This document shows positions 14,682 through 22,421 of a stretch of DNA of 27,140 bases, one piece after another. Within the stretch, counting starts at the first letter, position 1, and the number at the start of each line of letters is the position of its first letter. The stretch is from DATBFX01 sp036558305 (GTDB lineage: Bacteria; Chloroflexota; Chloroflexia; Thermomicrobiales; UBA6265), in NCBI GenBank assembly GCA_036558305.1, contig DATBFX010000581.1:1-27140 (forward strand). The letters are read 5' to 3'. A program made the translations under genes and the position numbers. The notes below the pieces were generated by a model. It had not been told where the DNA came from. It searched no databases and saw only the letters and a program-made list of their open reading frames with translations.

Positions 14682-14969
14682 CTACGCGGTGGACCGCGAC
14701 CAGCCGGCGAGCGAATCCGCGAACTCGGCCTCAGCGGCCGCGCGGTCGATTTCGCCGGCAAGGTAACGCCGGCCCGTCGCGACCATCTCTCGGGGACAGC
14801 CGAAGCGCCCCTCGGTCCGCTCCAGGTAGTGTCCGGGCGGCAGGGTCCAGAAGTGCGGGCGATCGCCGTGGGTCTGCAGCATGATCCAGGTCGGCACGCG
14901 CGGGAGCGGCTGGTGGACCGTCATCTCGACGGTCCTCGGGTCTTGGGATACTAAGATCTCGACGCGCAA
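14682..14969 (-). CDS. Unknown small protein, 95 aa (reverse strand)
   Basis: Reverse-strand frame starting with TTG at 14969, preceded by GGGAG at about 6-nt spacing. It has a protein-like composition with aromatic residues: 'TVEMTVHQPLPRVPTWIMLQ', 'HFWTLPPGHYLERTEGRFG', and a helical end 'RYLAGEIDRAAAEAEFADSL'. A frame on the forward strand over the same bases is less protein-like and was rejected. It lies 49 nt after the stop of the other reverse-strand gene, so they probably form a two-gene unit. Family not recognised. Confidence 0.6.
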   Translation of the reverse strand: MRVEILVSQDPRTVEMTVHQPLPRVPTWIMLQTHGDRPHFWTLPPGHYLERTEGRFGCPREMVATGRRYLAGEIDRAAAEAEFADSLAGWSRSTA

Positions 14970-15018
14970 GGCCGTCTCCCGTCGTTGGTCGTGACGTCGG
15001 ACGGGGACCGGGGCGCGG

Positions 15019-15264
15019 TCACGGTCTCCAACCAGTCCGAAGCACGCGGTCCGGCTCGTTCAATCGTCGTTTCGTCACCCAGAGGACCGATCGCCAGTAG
15101 TCCAGCGCGGTGAAGCGCGTCTCCTCGTCCGGCGGCACCAGTTCGTATCCGTGCTGGTACAGGAACTCCTCCATCTCCGGGATGCTGATCTCGCCCGTCG
15201 GTTCGCCCACGTAGTGGGTCACCCAGGCGGCGATGTAGTCGATGATCCGCTCGTCCGGCAGCAT
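15019..15264 (-). CDS. Unknown small acidic protein, 81 aa (reverse strand)
   Basis: Reverse-strand gene. Candidate starts are TTG at 15282, GTG at 15267 and ATG at 15264. A GGAGGG just upstream (reverse complement of about 15274-15279) favours the GTG or ATG. The protein is 'MLPDERIIDYIAAWVTHYVG', then 'IPEMEEFLYQHGYELVPPDE', then 'ALDYWRSVLWVTKRRLNEPD', rich in Trp, Tyr and acidic residues. It resembles a small helical domain but matches no family I know. It would be the first gene of the reverse unit, transcribed divergently from the protease gene at 15712. Confidence 0.65.
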   Translation of the reverse strand: MLPDERIIDYIAAWVTHYVGEPTGEISIPEMEEFLYQHGYELVPPDEETRFTALDYWRSVLWVTKRRLNEPDRVLRTGWRP

Positions 15265-15282
15265 CACCCCGTTGCCCTCCAA

Positions 15283-15711
15283 GCGCGCCCCTCCGCCGCA
15301 CGCGATCCCCGATCCGAACCGCCGACCGCCCCTGCGTCAGACGGGGGACGCATCGTCGCTGCCGGATGGTCGTGCCGATTGTCGGGGGTGAAGCCGTCTC
15401 CCCGATCTCTCGGGCGGGCGGCCCCAAACCGAGCACATGCAGCGGATCGTCGTCGCTCGCCAATAGGCGGCGACAAGGGGCAAGACCCCGCGGGGCGCAG
15501 GGACGGAACAGGCGAGGGAGCCCGTCGAGACGCGCAGTATCGCACACGGCGAAGCGCTCCGTGGCGTACGCGCCGCCCCTGCGATCGACACCCGACATCC
15601 GACGAGCGCCCCACCTGTCCGATCGGCGAGGTGCTACACCGCCGCGCCGCGACCACAATTCCCAGATTGCGAATACTCATCCATCATCAACCACGGAAGG
15701 CCCCCACGATA
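15283..15711. other. 429-nt divergent intergenic region
   Basis: Lies between the reverse-strand pair and the protease gene, so it should carry promoters in both directions. No frame looks like a protein. A less GC-rich patch at about 15650-15700 (around ACAATTCCCAGATTGCG) is the likeliest promoter area for the protease. I see no strong -35/-10 pair, nor any repeat shared with the rest of the window. Confidence 0.4.
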
Positions 15712-16718
15712 ATGATCGCCACCATCGATCCGATCTCTCTTGCCACGTCCGCGGCCGACGCCCGACCGGCCCCGACCGACTCCCCGGTGGAGTCCGACGA
15801 AGAGTTGCTCGATGCCTACTCGCGCGCCGTCGTCCACGTCGCCGCGGTCCGCCGCGGCACCGCGCAGACGCCGCGCGGCCTACGCACCTTCGAGGCGCCG
15901 GGCGCCGGCTCGGGCGTCGTCATCACCCCGGACGGCTACGTCCTGACCAACAGCCACGTCGTCCACGGCGCCGGTCGCCTCGAGGTGACCCTGGTCGACG
16001 GCCGCGATTTCCCCGCCCAGCTCGTCGGCGACGACCCGGCCACCGACCTCGCCGTCGTCCGCGTCGCCGCCGACGGTCTGCCCACCGCCGAACTCGGCGA
16101 TTCCGACCGCCTGCGGCTCGGCCAACTCGTCGTCGCGATCGGCAATCCCTTCGGGTTCCAGACGACCGTCACCGCCGGCGTCGTCTCGGCCCTCGGTCGC
16201 TGCGCGGCCAGAGTGGGCGACCGATCGAAAACGTGATCCAGACCGACGCCGCGCTCAACCCCGGCAACTCCGGCGGCCCCCTCGTCGACTCGCACGGCCG
16301 CGTCGTCGGCATCAACACCGCCATCGTCAGCGGCGCCCAGGGCATCTGCTTCGCCGTCCCCGTCAACACCGCGCGCTGGGTTGCGGGTCTGCTGATCAAA
16401 GAGGGCCGCGTCCGCCGCGCCTATCTCGGCATCACCGGCGAAACACGGCCGATCCACGTCCGGATCGCGCGCGAGCACGGGTTGGCCAAACCCTCCGGCG
16501 TCGGCGTCGCCCAGATCGTCCCCGGCAGCCCGGCCGCCGAAGCCGATCTGCACGAACGCGATGTCATCGTCGCCCTCGACGACCACCCGGTTGCCACCGT
16601 CGACGACCTGCTGCGCGAGCTGAGCCGTGCCCCCGTCGGCTCGCGCGTGTGCGTCGGCCTGCTGCGCCGCGGCCGGCGCATCGAGACGTCGGCAACCCTC
16701 ACGGCCGCGCCGGAGTAG
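15712..16718 (+). pseudogene. HtrA/DegP-like serine protease with PDZ domain, frameshifted
   Basis: Trypsin-like protease of the HtrA family followed by one PDZ domain. The first frame gives H82 (NSHVVHG), D112 (DPATDLAVV) and 'VAIGNPFGFQTTVTAGVVSALGR', then breaks and stops at 16236. The next frame continues exactly where the family does: 'SGRPIENVIQTDAALNPGNS', with the catalytic Ser in GNSGGPL. PDZ follows ('GVGVAQIVPGSPAAEADLH'), and the frame ends in TAG at 16716. At the join (about 16196-16206) the DNA reads GGTCGCTGCGC where GGTCGCTCGCTGCGC would restore 'GRSLRGQSGRPIE'. One of two tandem CGCT units therefore appears lost. There is no signal peptide or membrane anchor. Restored length would be about 336 aa. 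Confidence 0.85.
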
Positions 16719-16828
16719 CGCCCGCACCGCCATCGGACCATGAGCGATCGACGCCCCGCGGTTTGAGGGGGCCGCCTGGCCGGAGCTTCGTGTCGCGCGT
16801 GGAAACCCCGGTGACCGGCCGTAGCCTC

Positions 16829-16857
16829 TTGGCAATCTCGCCCGCCTCGTCTATGCT
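16829..16857 (+). promoter_or_regulatory. Strong-looking promoter of the hydrolase-DinB fusion gene
   Basis: TTGGCA (16829-16834) and TATGCT (16852-16857) are spaced by exactly 17 nt. Both are close to sigma-70 consensus and unusually clear for this GC-rich window. The start point would be near 16864, just before two palindromes and about 33 nt from the ATG at 16897. Confidence 0.65.
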
Positions 16858-16866
16858 GCACCAGAA

Positions 16867-16888
16867 CGAACGTTCGCCGTACGTACGG
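16867..16888. promoter_or_regulatory. Two abutting perfect palindromes (probable operator)
   Basis: CGAACGTTCG (16867-16876) is directly followed by CCGTACGTACGG (16877-16888). Both are perfect palindromes, of 10 and 12 bp. They sit between the predicted transcription start and the Shine-Dalgarno (GGAGG just after). This position suits a dimeric repressor such as a TetR-type protein. No such regulator gene is in the window. Confidence 0.55.
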
Positions 16889-16896
16889 AGGTAGAC

Positions 16897-18066
16897 ATGG
16901 GTGAGTGGCAACGGGTCGGACCGGCGGGCAATCGTGCCTACCTGGCAGTGCCGGCAGGCAGTACCGGTCCCGGTGTGCTTGTCCTGCATGCCTGGTGGGG
17001 ACTGACCCCCGTCTTAACCGACGTCTGCGACCGGCTGGCGGCGGCCGGTTTCGTGGCGCTGGCGCCGAGTCTCTATCCCGGCGGGGCAACGGCCGCCACC
17101 ATCGCCGAAGCCGAGGCATTGCGCGACGGCTGGGATGAGGAGGCCGAGGTCGAACCGGTCGTGCTCGCCGCCACCGACATGCTCCGCGGCCTACCGGCGG
17201 CGACCGGTGCGCCGATCGGTGTCGTCGGCTTCTCGATGGGCGCCTACTGGGCGCTGCACCTGTCGCGGGTGCGGCCGGACGACGTCGCCGCGGTCGTGGC
17301 CGTCTACGGCACGGACGACGGCGACTACGGTACGGCGCGCGCCGCCTACCTCGGCCACTTCGCCGAGCACGACGACTACGAGCCGCCGGAGGCGGTGGGC
17401 GCGCTGGAGACCAGGATCCGCGCGGCGGGGCGCGAGGTCACGTTCCACGTCTATCCCGGCACCGGCCACTGGTTCGTCGAACCCAACCGGCCGGAATACG
17501 ACGCCACGGCGGCAGACCTGGTCTGGGACCGCACGCTGACCTTCCTGAAGGAGCAGTTGGCAGGGACGAGCACGGATGGCGATCGCATGGATCTGCTCGA
17601 TCGCCTGTTGGAGCACGACCGCTGGGCAACGACCACTCTCCTGGACTTGACCCGGCCCCTGCCCGACGCGCAACTGGACCAACCGTTCGACGTCGGGCAC
17701 CGGACGTTGCGCGAGACGTTTCACCACGCGATCTTCAACGTCGAATTTTGGACCGGGCTGATGACCGAGCAACCGGTCGGTGCGGAGCCAGACGCGGGCT
17801 CGATCGCGACGCTGATCGACCACCACGAGCGCTCCCACGCGGCCTTCGCGACCTTCGCGCGCCGCATCCGCGACGAGCACCGACTCGACGACACCTTCGT
17901 CGACCACTACGGCTACCCGATGACCTTCGGCGGCGCCATCCTCCACGTCCTCCTCCACGACGCCGAGCACCGATCCGAAGCCCTCCACATCCTCGCCCGC
18001 CTCGGCGTCCCCGACCTCCCCGAAGTCGACCACGGTCTCTGGGATTTCAAGCGGCGGGGGTTCTAG
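16897..18066 (+). CDS. Dienelactone hydrolase-DinB fusion protein
   Basis: Two-domain protein of 389 aa. Residues 1-220 are a dienelactone-hydrolase-type alpha/beta hydrolase: 'GVLVLHAWWGLTP', nucleophile S113 in GFSMGA (many family members use Cys), an acid near D159/D160 and H191 in 'GTGHWF'. Residues 231-389 are a DinB-type four-helix domain. Likely metal-ligand histidines are near 240 (LLEHDRW), 276/277 (FHHAIFNVEFW) and 354/358 (HDAEHRSEAL). The DinB part starts MDLLDRLLEHD, like the start of a stand-alone DinB gene, which suggests fusion of two genes. Expression is driven by a clear promoter with palindromic operator sites; GGAGG precedes the ATG. The last 45 codons recur at 20783-20918. 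Function beyond hydrolase plus metal-dependent DinB is unknown. Confidence 0.92.
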   Translation: MGEWQRVGPAGNRAYLAVPAGSTGPGVLVLHAWWGLTPVLTDVCDRLAAAGFVALAPSLYPGGATAATIAEAEALRDGWDEEAEVEPVVLAATDMLRGLPAATGAPIGVVGFSMGAYWALHLSRVRPDDVAAVVAVYGTDDGDYGTARAAYLGHFAEHDDYEPPEAVGALETRIRAAGREVTFHVYPGTGHWFVEPNRPEYDATAADLVWDRTLTFLKEQLAGTSTDGDRMDLLDRLLEHDRWATTTLLDLTRPLPDAQLDQPFDVGHRTLRETFHHAIFNVEFWTGLMTEQPVGAEPDAGSIATLIDHHERSHAAFATFARRIRDEHRLDDTFVDHYGYPMTFGGAILHVLLHDAEHRSEALHILARLGVPDLPEVDHGLWDFKRRGF

Positions 18067-18303
18067 CCGGTCGACCGCTCACCGCATCGAAGCATCGACG
18101 ATCCATCCCGGATGCGCCCGAGTAGCACCGGACTCGGTAGTGATGGCGACCCGACGGCCCGGTACCCGAAAAACACGCACATCCGTGACCGTCCTATCCA
18201 GAAATCTCCCCATGCGCCCGTCCGACCGTTCGGCTACCATCGGCCCGAACACACCGCCACGAAGCGGCCACCCCCGCGCCGTCCACCCAGGAGGGACGCT
18301 GCC

Positions 18304-20748
18304 ATGGCTCCTCGGTACCCCGATCCCTTCGCCCGTGCGCTGTCTGTCCGGCTATCCCGGCGCGCGGCGCTCAGCGGCCTCGCCACCACGGGAGCCGCGA
18401 GCGCGCTCGCCGGCCTTACCTCACCGGTTGCCGCCCGGGTCCGGACCGCCGACCCGGTCGCCGGTCATCCCCGCCTCTGGCTCACCGCCGGCGACCTCCC
18501 GCGGCTCCGTGGCCGGGCGACCGAGACCAACCCGATCTGGCAGGACGGTCTCCTCGTCCTCGCCGAACAACTCAAGACCAACATGGACGCCGGCCACGTC
18601 CCCGGCGAGGACAGCGGCGGCTACGACTGGGAGCAGTACCCGACCGAGAACTACGCCGAATTCTTCGCCTTCCTCTCGCTCGTCCATCCCGACACCGCGG
18701 CGCGCGAGGATTACGCCCAACGTGCCCGCACCCTCCTCATGCACGCCATCGCCGAAGCCGCCAAGGGCCCCGCCGCCGACCAGCCCTTCCGCGATCCCGT
18801 CTTCGCGACCTTCAACCGCTCCCGCTGGTGGGGCGAAGGCTTTCCCCTCACGGTCGACTGGATCTACGGCGCCCTCTCCGCCGAGGACAAAACCGCCATC
18901 CGCGAGGTCTTCCTCCGCTGGGTCGACGACAACCTCGCCGCCTCCACGACCAGCAACAACCACCCCGAACCGGTCGGCCTCGTCAACGACCCGAAACTCC
19001 TGGCCGACCCCGTCGCCGTCCGCTGGGCCGGCAACAACTACTTCGCCGCCCACATGCGCAACATCGGCCTGATGGCCCTCGCCTTCGACCCCGCCGACGA
19101 CCCGGACGGCAAACTGACCGGCGCGGTCGAGCTCGCCACCGGCGCCTGGCTCTACATGGTCGACCACCTCCTGCGCACCGACGCCCGCGGCGGCATGCCC
19201 ACCGAGGGCTTCGAGTACAGCCCGCAGCAATTGGCCTACGTCGTCGAGTTCCTCCTCGCCCTCCACACCGCCGGCCGCGACGATCCCGCTGTCCTCGGGC
19301 CGCAGGTCGTGCTGACCGGCAACCCCTTCTGGGACGAGATGCTCCCCGCCTACCTCAACTCGCTCAGCCCGGTGCCGGTCCTCGTCAAGGACTACGAGTA
19401 CCTGGGTCCGCTCTACCAACCGGCCTGGTACGGCGACGGCCAGAATTACTGGGCGCCCGACTTCATCGCCCTCTTCGGCGCCCTCGGCCGCTACGACGAC
19501 CTGACCGGCAATACCGACCGCCTCCAGGCGCTCCGCTGGATCCAGACCAACCTCGCCCCCGGCGGCGCCGAGCAGATGGTGCCGCAGCGGATCGCCGAGG
19601 CCGAGGACACCCACGACCCGATCTTCTATTTCCTGCTCTTCGACCCGGCGGCGCTCGCCCCTCCCGATCCGCACCCCGGCGCCCCGACCTCCCACTTCGC
19701 GCCCGGCATCGGCCGCCTCCTGGTCCGGACCGGTTGGGAGGCCGACGCCACCTGGTTCACCTACGCCCTCGGCTGGATCGTCGTCGACCACCAGCACTGC
19801 GACGGCAACCAGTTCGAGTTCTACCGCAAGGGCGAATGGCTGACCAAGGAGCGGACCGGTTACGGTTTCAACATCGGCTGCTCCGACTACCACAACACCC
19901 TGGCATTGGAGAACAACCGCCCCGCCCACGACGACCCGGACGACTACCGCCACATCCAGTGGCAGCGCGGCTCCCAGTGGTGGGGCGAGCCCGCGGGCGA
20001 CCCGTCCATCCTCGCCATGAGCATCGCCGACGACTACGTCTACGCCCTCGGCGACGCCACCAACCTCTACAACTCGACCTACGAGAACGCCGACGACGTC
20101 CTCCACGCCAGCCGCTCGATCGTCTGGCTCAAACCCGACCACATCGTCGTCTACGACCGCGCCGCCACCCAAACCGACGGCCGGTTCAAGCGCTTCTGGC
20201 TCAACCTCCCGGCCGCCGCGACGGTCGACGGCAACCAAGCGACGGTGACGACGGCGAGCGGGCAGCAACTCGTCGTCACCACGGTCCTGCCCGCCGACGC
20301 GACGATCACGAGCGAGCCCGCCGAGCCCCTGGAGGAGAACGGCGAACCGGCCGACGGCGACCCGATGCAATTCCGCCTGCGGGTGGAGGCGACCGGCAAC
20401 CCCCGCGAAACCCGCTTCCTCCACGTGCTGCAAGGTGTCGATGCCGGGGTCTCGCCAGACCCGGTCACGTTCGGAGAAAGCGGCGGCGGCACCGGCACGC
20501 CCTACACCTGGGCCGTGGTCGCGGGCACCGCGGTGCTCTTCCCGATCGACCTCGGCGAGAAGATCAGCGAGGTGAACTACCTCGTGCCCGCCGGGACCAC
20601 CCGCCACCTCGTCACCGGCCTGGAACCCGGCGGTGGCTACGACGTTTCCACGCAGGCCAATGGTGCAGACCTGGTGGTGACGATCCATCCCGGTTCCGCC
20701 CAGCACGCGGATGACGGCGGCGTCCTCGATGTGGAGGTCACGGGTTAG
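18304..20748 (+). CDS. Tat-exported heparinase II/III-like protein
   Basis: Large secreted protein of 814 aa, probably a polysaccharide lyase-like enzyme. The start at 18304 has GGAGGG just upstream and puts a Tat signal at the N-terminus (R19 R20 in 'LSRRAALSGLA', then an Ala-rich core to about residue 44). The longer frame upstream is rejected. Residues about 50-450 are rich in Trp and aromatic residues ('RLWLTAGDLPRLRGRA', 'RSRWWGEGFPLTVDWIYG'), as in the alpha/alpha-toroid of alginate-lyase and heparinase families. The motif 'HQHCDGNQFEFYRKGEWLTK' (H496, H498, D500) is of the heparinase II/III type and is followed by beta-sandwich-like sequence. Substrate unknown. It sits between the intact DinB fusion gene and the DinB 3' fragment. 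Confidence 0.75.
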   Translation: MAPRYPDPFARALSVRLSRRAALSGLATTGAASALAGLTSPVAARVRTADPVAGHPRLWLTAGDLPRLRGRATETNPIWQDGLLVLAEQLKTNMDAGHVPGEDSGGYDWEQYPTENYAEFFAFLSLVHPDTAAREDYAQRARTLLMHAIAEAAKGPAADQPFRDPVFATFNRSRWWGEGFPLTVDWIYGALSAEDKTAIREVFLRWVDDNLAASTTSNNHPEPVGLVNDPKLLADPVAVRWAGNNYFAAHMRNIGLMALAFDPADDPDGKLTGAVELATGAWLYMVDHLLRTDARGGMPTEGFEYSPQQLAYVVEFLLALHTAGRDDPAVLGPQVVLTGNPFWDEMLPAYLNSLSPVPVLVKDYEYLGPLYQPAWYGDGQNYWAPDFIALFGALGRYDDLTGNTDRLQALRWIQTNLAPGGAEQMVPQRIAEAEDTHDPIFYFLLFDPAALAPPDPHPGAPTSHFAPGIGRLLVRTGWEADATWFTYALGWIVVDHQHCDGNQFEFYRKGEWLTKERTGYGFNIGCSDYHNTLALENNRPAHDDPDDYRHIQWQRGSQWWGEPAGDPSILAMSIADDYVYALGDATNLYNSTYENADDVLHASRSIVWLKPDHIVVYDRAATQTDGRFKRFWLNLPAAATVDGNQATVTTASGQQLVVTTVLPADATITSEPAEPLEENGEPADGDPMQFRLRVEATGNPRETRFLHVLQGVDAGVSPDPVTFGESGGGTGTPYTWAVVAGTAVLFPIDLGEKISEVNYLVPAGTTRHLVTGLEPGGGYDVSTQANGADLVVTIHPGSAQHADDGGVLDVEVTG

Positions 20749-20762
20749 TAAGGAGCCACAGG

Positions 20763-20918
20763 ATGCCCCCTTGTCAGCCAGGCGGCGCCATCCTCCACGT
20801 CCCCTTCTACAATACCGAGCACCGCACCGAGGCGCTGCACATCCTTGCCCGCCTGGGCGTCCCCGACCTCCCCGAAGTCGACCACGGACTCTGGGACTTC
20901 AAGCGGCGGGGGTTCTAA
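20763..20918 (+). pseudogene. DinB 3' remnant, still an open 51-aa ORF with a ribosome-binding site
   Basis: AAGGAG at 20750-20755 and an ATG at 20763 (7-nt spacing) open a 51-aa frame. From GGAILHV at residue 7 to the stop it matches the last 45 residues of the fusion protein at 16897-18066, with 39 of 45 identical. The downstream bases CCGGTCG after the stop also match. Most DNA differences in the conserved stretch are synonymous. The ATG and first seven residues (MPPCQPG) do not match the parent. It holds only the last DinB helix with the EHR motif, so it cannot bind metal as a normal DinB protein. It is a remnant that may still be translated. Confidence 0.8.
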
Positions 20919-21218
20919 CCGGTCGGGCCAGGCGGCGGGATGCCCGTGGCGCGGAAGGCAATCGCCAACCCGAGCGAACGCCGCGCCTACCGTCGCATCG
21001 TACGCCAGCACGGCGCGGCCGGGCCTTCCGGTGCACGCGTGGCCGTCGACGAGCCGTCGTCGCCCCGGCAGTGCCTTCTGACTCCCGAGTTTCAAAAGAT
21101 CGCACAATCGGGTCAATCTGTCCCTCATTCTCACGACGCTTTGGCATCCTCGGCACCCTAGAATGACCGTGCCGCCATCGCATGGGTGATGGGTTCAAAA
21201 TCGCGGAGACCGAGGCCC
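20919..21218. other. 300-nt gap before the DUF4062 gene
   Basis: A 73-codon frame (20940-21161) is present but has no ribosome-binding site and unremarkable composition, so I do not call it. TAGAAT at about 21160-21165 could be a -10 element for the DUF4062 gene, with only a poor -35. A stretch around 21090-21130 is less GC-rich. No repeat was found. Confidence 0.35.
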
Positions 21219-22421
21219 ATGAAGATCTACATCTCGGCGACTTACCGCGACCTGGTCAACCACCGCCAGGCCGTCGGAACCGTCCTGCGCCGCATGGGCC
21301 ACCAGGTGGTCGGCATGGAGGACTACGTCGCGGAAGGCTTACGTCCCCTCCACCGGTGCTTGCAGGACGTTGCGGGTTGCGACGTCTACGTCGGCATTTT
21401 CGCCTGGCGGTACGGGTCTATCCCTACCGCCACTGGGGCCGACGGCGTCGAGCTGCCGGCAGGTACGACGCTTGGGGAAACCTCCGTGACCGAGTTCGAG
21501 TTCCGCCAAGCCATCGCGCAGAAGAAGCCGACGCTCGTCTTCGTTCTCGACCCCGATGCCGAGTGGCCGTCGAACCAGGTCGACGCGATCGCCGGCGACG
21601 CGGTGCGCGCCCAGGCGGTGGCGCGCCTGCGGAACGAAGTCAGCCAGGATTATTTGGTCAGCTACTTTCGGACGCCCGAGGACCTGGCCGGTCTCGTGAG
21701 CGCGGCCGTCTATCGCGCGGAAATCGGGCGGCAAATGGATTTCAAGTCGCTCAAGATCGACGTCGGGCTCAACGAGAACTTCGTCCGCCAAAACAACGTG
21801 ACCGATACCACCCTGGCGGAAGTCACCCGGGTCATCTCCGCGGCGGCCGCGGAGATCGGGGCGCTGCAAATCAAACTGGGCCACGGGCGGGAGTGGTGGA
21901 TGACGCGGCTGTACTTTCTGTGCTCCCTCGCCGCCGATCTCACCCCGATCGGCACCGTCGCGTTCGTCGGTGCCGAAGACGCGTTCGTCGGCATCGTCCA
22001 TCCACGGGTCGTCAAGGACCGTCTGGCCCAAGCGGACGCGACAATCCGGCAATATGAGACCGATCTCGCGGCCGCCGGCCCGCAAGCGACCGACCTCGAG
22101 GCGGAAGTCAGCCGCCGCGCGGGTCTGTGGGAAATGTGCATGGGCACCACGGGCGGTGAGCACCTCCACCCGACATTCGTGACGGCGGCAGCCCTCGAGC
22201 GCTGGTTGGACGCCTATTGGATCGCCCAGGCGATCGACTGGGACGCCAACGACAATGCCGCCTTGCAAATGCAACGACTGCTCGACTGGCCGGCCCGGTA
22301 CGTGCCGATCGTCGAAGCCGGCAAGTTCGCGCGGGTGGTCGACAAGCAGGCTCTCACCGAGCAAGTCGCCAAACTGTTCATCCGTGAGCAGGTGTCGCGG
22401 GCCCTGTCGACCGTACGCTAG
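21219..22421 (+). CDS. DUF4062 domain protein with an uncharacterised C-terminal domain
   Basis: Protein of 400 aa. Residues 1-110 are a DUF4062 domain: 'MKIYISATYRDLVNHRQAVG', 'GCDVYVGIFAWRYGSIP', and 'SVTEFEFRQAIAQKKPTLVF', with glutamates at 92 and 94. DUF4062 has a TIR-like or nucleoside-deoxyribosyltransferase-like fold and often sits at the N-terminus of STAND ATPases. Here no ATPase follows. A domain of about 230 residues ('WWMTRLYFLCSLAADLTPIG', 'VAFVGAEDAFVGIVHP') forms the rest and could be a sensor. The start at 21219 fits the family N-terminus; an in-frame ATG at 21186 has no Shine-Dalgarno. It appears monocistronic. A role in defence or signalling is inference. Confidence 0.82.
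   Translation: MKIYISATYRDLVNHRQAVGTVLRRMGHQVVGMEDYVAEGLRPLHRCLQDVAGCDVYVGIFAWRYGSIPTATGADGVELPAGTTLGETSVTEFEFRQAIAQKKPTLVFVLDPDAEWPSNQVDAIAGDAVRAQAVARLRNEVSQDYLVSYFRTPEDLAGLVSAAVYRAEIGRQMDFKSLKIDVGLNENFVRQNNVTDTTLAEVTRVISAAAAEIGALQIKLGHGREWWMTRLYFLCSLAADLTPIGTVAFVGAEDAFVGIVHPRVVKDRLAQADATIRQYETDLAAAGPQATDLEAEVSRRAGLWEMCMGTTGGEHLHPTFVTAAALERWLDAYWIAQAIDWDANDNAALQMQRLLDWPARYVPIVEAGKFARVVDKQALTEQVAKLFIREQVSRALSTVR

Noticed and set aside
14658..14954. Forward-strand 98-codon frame overlapping the stop of the HesB-like gene (GTGA)
   Set aside because: It lies opposite the reverse-strand gene at 14682-14969, whose product has a more protein-like composition, a Shine-Dalgarno and a matching partner gene. 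The forward product is Arg/Gly-rich.
18421..20706. 761-codon reverse-strand frame opposite the heparinase-like gene
   Set aside because: Its Val/Gly/Glu-rich low-complexity product is the mirror of C-ending codons. The forward frame has a Tat signal and recognisable motifs.
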